From: Neovahlkampfia damariscottae
Taxonomy: Eukaryota > Heterolobosea > Selenaionea > Neovahlkampfiida > Neovahlkampfiidae
DNA: 64,000 nt
Assembly (NCBI GenBank): GCA_016618085.1
Contig: JABLTG010000077.1
Coordinates: forward strand, 25,872 to 89,871
Reading direction: 5' to 3'
Position numbers and translations under genes: made by a program. Each line of letters starts with the position of its first letter. The stretch's first letter is position 1. The notes beneath the pieces were generated by a model that worked only from the letters and a program-made list of their open reading frames with translations, searched no databases and was not told the DNA's origin. Of the stretch, positions 63,476 to 64,000 are shown piece after piece.

Positions 63476-64000
63476 TTAATATTTAATTTTAATTGATTTG
63501 TATTTTTCTGGCACTCTTCCAATGTGATATTTTTGGTCATCTTCTAATACTTCTACAATAATAAAATTATAGTTTTGAGTATTATCAATTATGAATTTTT
63601 TAACTTCTTTAATTGATTTTTCATTCATAAAATTATCTTGAATTGATTTAAATGTATTTTCTTTTGTTTGTTTAAAAGTAATAAAATATGTTGCGCGTTC
63701 TCTTATTGTTGTTGGTATTTTATGTATGTATTGAGTTGTAAATATTAATGTAAAATTTGGATGTCTATATGTTGATGTCAATCTACTCATTATTTTGCTT
63801 TGAAAGTTAATGGAACCAATACAATCATCAAAAATGATAAATGCAGGTTCTGCTTTTTTATTTTTCTTTTGTTGTGCAATTTGAATATTATAAAACTTAA
63901 TCAATGTGTTTTCATTATATCTTGAATGGACAAACTCATTGGGTAAAAAATCATATGCTCCTGTAAATTTTGTTGGACAAAATACAAGACCATATTTAAC
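63476..64000 (-). CDS. A32-like DNA-packaging ATPase, N-terminus beyond window
   Basis: The frame is open to the right edge, so only the C-terminal ~174 residues are present. It shows VFCPTKFTGAYDFLPNEFVH (the segment after Walker A), the Walker B EPAFIIFDDCIGS with paired acidic residues, and LIFTTQYIHKIPTTIRERA, the conserved Thr-Gln sensor region of FtsK/HerA-type A32 ATPases. These enzymes pump viral DNA into capsids and are hallmarks of nucleocytoplasmic large DNA viruses, virophages and Polinton/Maverick elements. No stop or intron disturbs the visible part. Walker A should lie just right of the window. Confidence 0.85.
   Translation of the reverse strand, partial: VKYGLVFCPTKFTGAYDFLPNEFVHSRYNENTLIKFYNIQIAQQKKNKKAEPAFIIFDDCIGSINFQSKIMSRLTSTYRHPNFTLIFTTQYIHKIPTTIRERATYFITFKQTKENTFKSIQDNFMNEKSIKEVKKFIIDNTQNYNFIIVEVLEDDQKYHIGRVPEKYKSIKIKY

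Noticed and set aside
58132-64000. The terminal inverted repeats as the ends of a complete Polinton/Maverick that includes the ATPase
   Set aside because: The two arms are only 3.05 kb apart and the ATPase lies outside them, 2.3 kb beyond the right arm; no capsid, polymerase or integrase is inside.
1-64000. A reassigned genetic code (ciliate-like) suggested by AT richness
   Set aside because: TAA, TAG and TGA each end recognisable genes at the expected place (RAD51C, LAS1, lipase) and none occurs in frame inside conserved domains after splicing.
1-64000. CRISPR arrays, rRNA or tRNA genes
   Set aside because: No regularly spaced short repeats, no rRNA core motifs and no cloverleaf with TTC-type arm were found; the only clear repeats are the dispersed pair, the TIR arms and the subterminal units.

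Overview
The window is nuclear DNA of an AT-rich, free-living-type unicellular eukaryote. The evidence is: spliceosomal genes with very short GT..AG introns (48 reconstructed by keeping reading frame, 29-50 nt each); eukaryote-only proteins (ribophorin II, CAP/Srv2, RAD51C, LAS1, ELP6, CSN4, an IMMP2L-type mitochondrial peptidase); and TAA, TAG and TGA all used as stops, which argues for the standard code. Hybrid histidine kinases, ankyrin/F-box proteins, secreted lipases and a giant EGF/LRR/TIG-type surface receptor suit an amoeba or heterotrophic flagellate (a heterolobosean- or Anaeramoeba-like organism would fit), but the genus cannot be read from the sequence.

Layout. 0-6.6 kb: DENN-domain protein (cut by the left edge), OST subunit ribophorin II, CAP and RAD51C. 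6.6-19.4 kb: a two-finger zinc protein, an ankyrin-lipase, a type I membrane protein, a secreted trypsin-fold protease, an NTase-fold protein, two unrecognised genes, a second lipase and a TPR-thioredoxin protein. 19.4-20.3 kb: a gene-poor spot with a dispersed repeat. 20.3-31.6 kb: densely packed divergent pairs, including ELP6, tandem NCS-type EF-hand genes, LAS1, a divergent adenylosuccinate synthetase, a non-canonical poly(A) polymerase, an F-box/ankyrin protein, an FHA splicing-type protein and CSN4. 31.6-38.7 kb: a double hybrid histidine kinase, IMMP2L and a frameshifted ZZ-finger remnant. 38.7-52.7 kb: one seven-exon gene for a 4,614-residue multi-domain membrane protein. 52.8-56.8 kb: a GT2 glycosyltransferase and a prolyl-hydroxylase/WD40 fusion.

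56.8-64 kb is different. It holds a 5'-truncated, twice-frameshifted homospermidine synthase, a 3.05-kb element with ~200-bp terminal inverted repeats carrying a nucleotidyltransferase gene, a second copy of the dispersed repeat, a small LRR gene, a Nudix-like protein, a small membrane protein, and at the right edge part of an A32-like DNA-packaging ATPase, a hallmark of large DNA viruses, virophages and Polinton-type elements. I read this end as an integration hot spot with part of an endogenous protist DNA virus or virus-like element.

Promoters look minimal. Nearly every well-defined gene has a CCAATCA-type box about 13-45 nt before its ATG, and several divergent pairs share one box in 21-90 bp. 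Two genes need micro-exons (4 nt and 12 nt) to keep their catalytic P-loop regions in frame.
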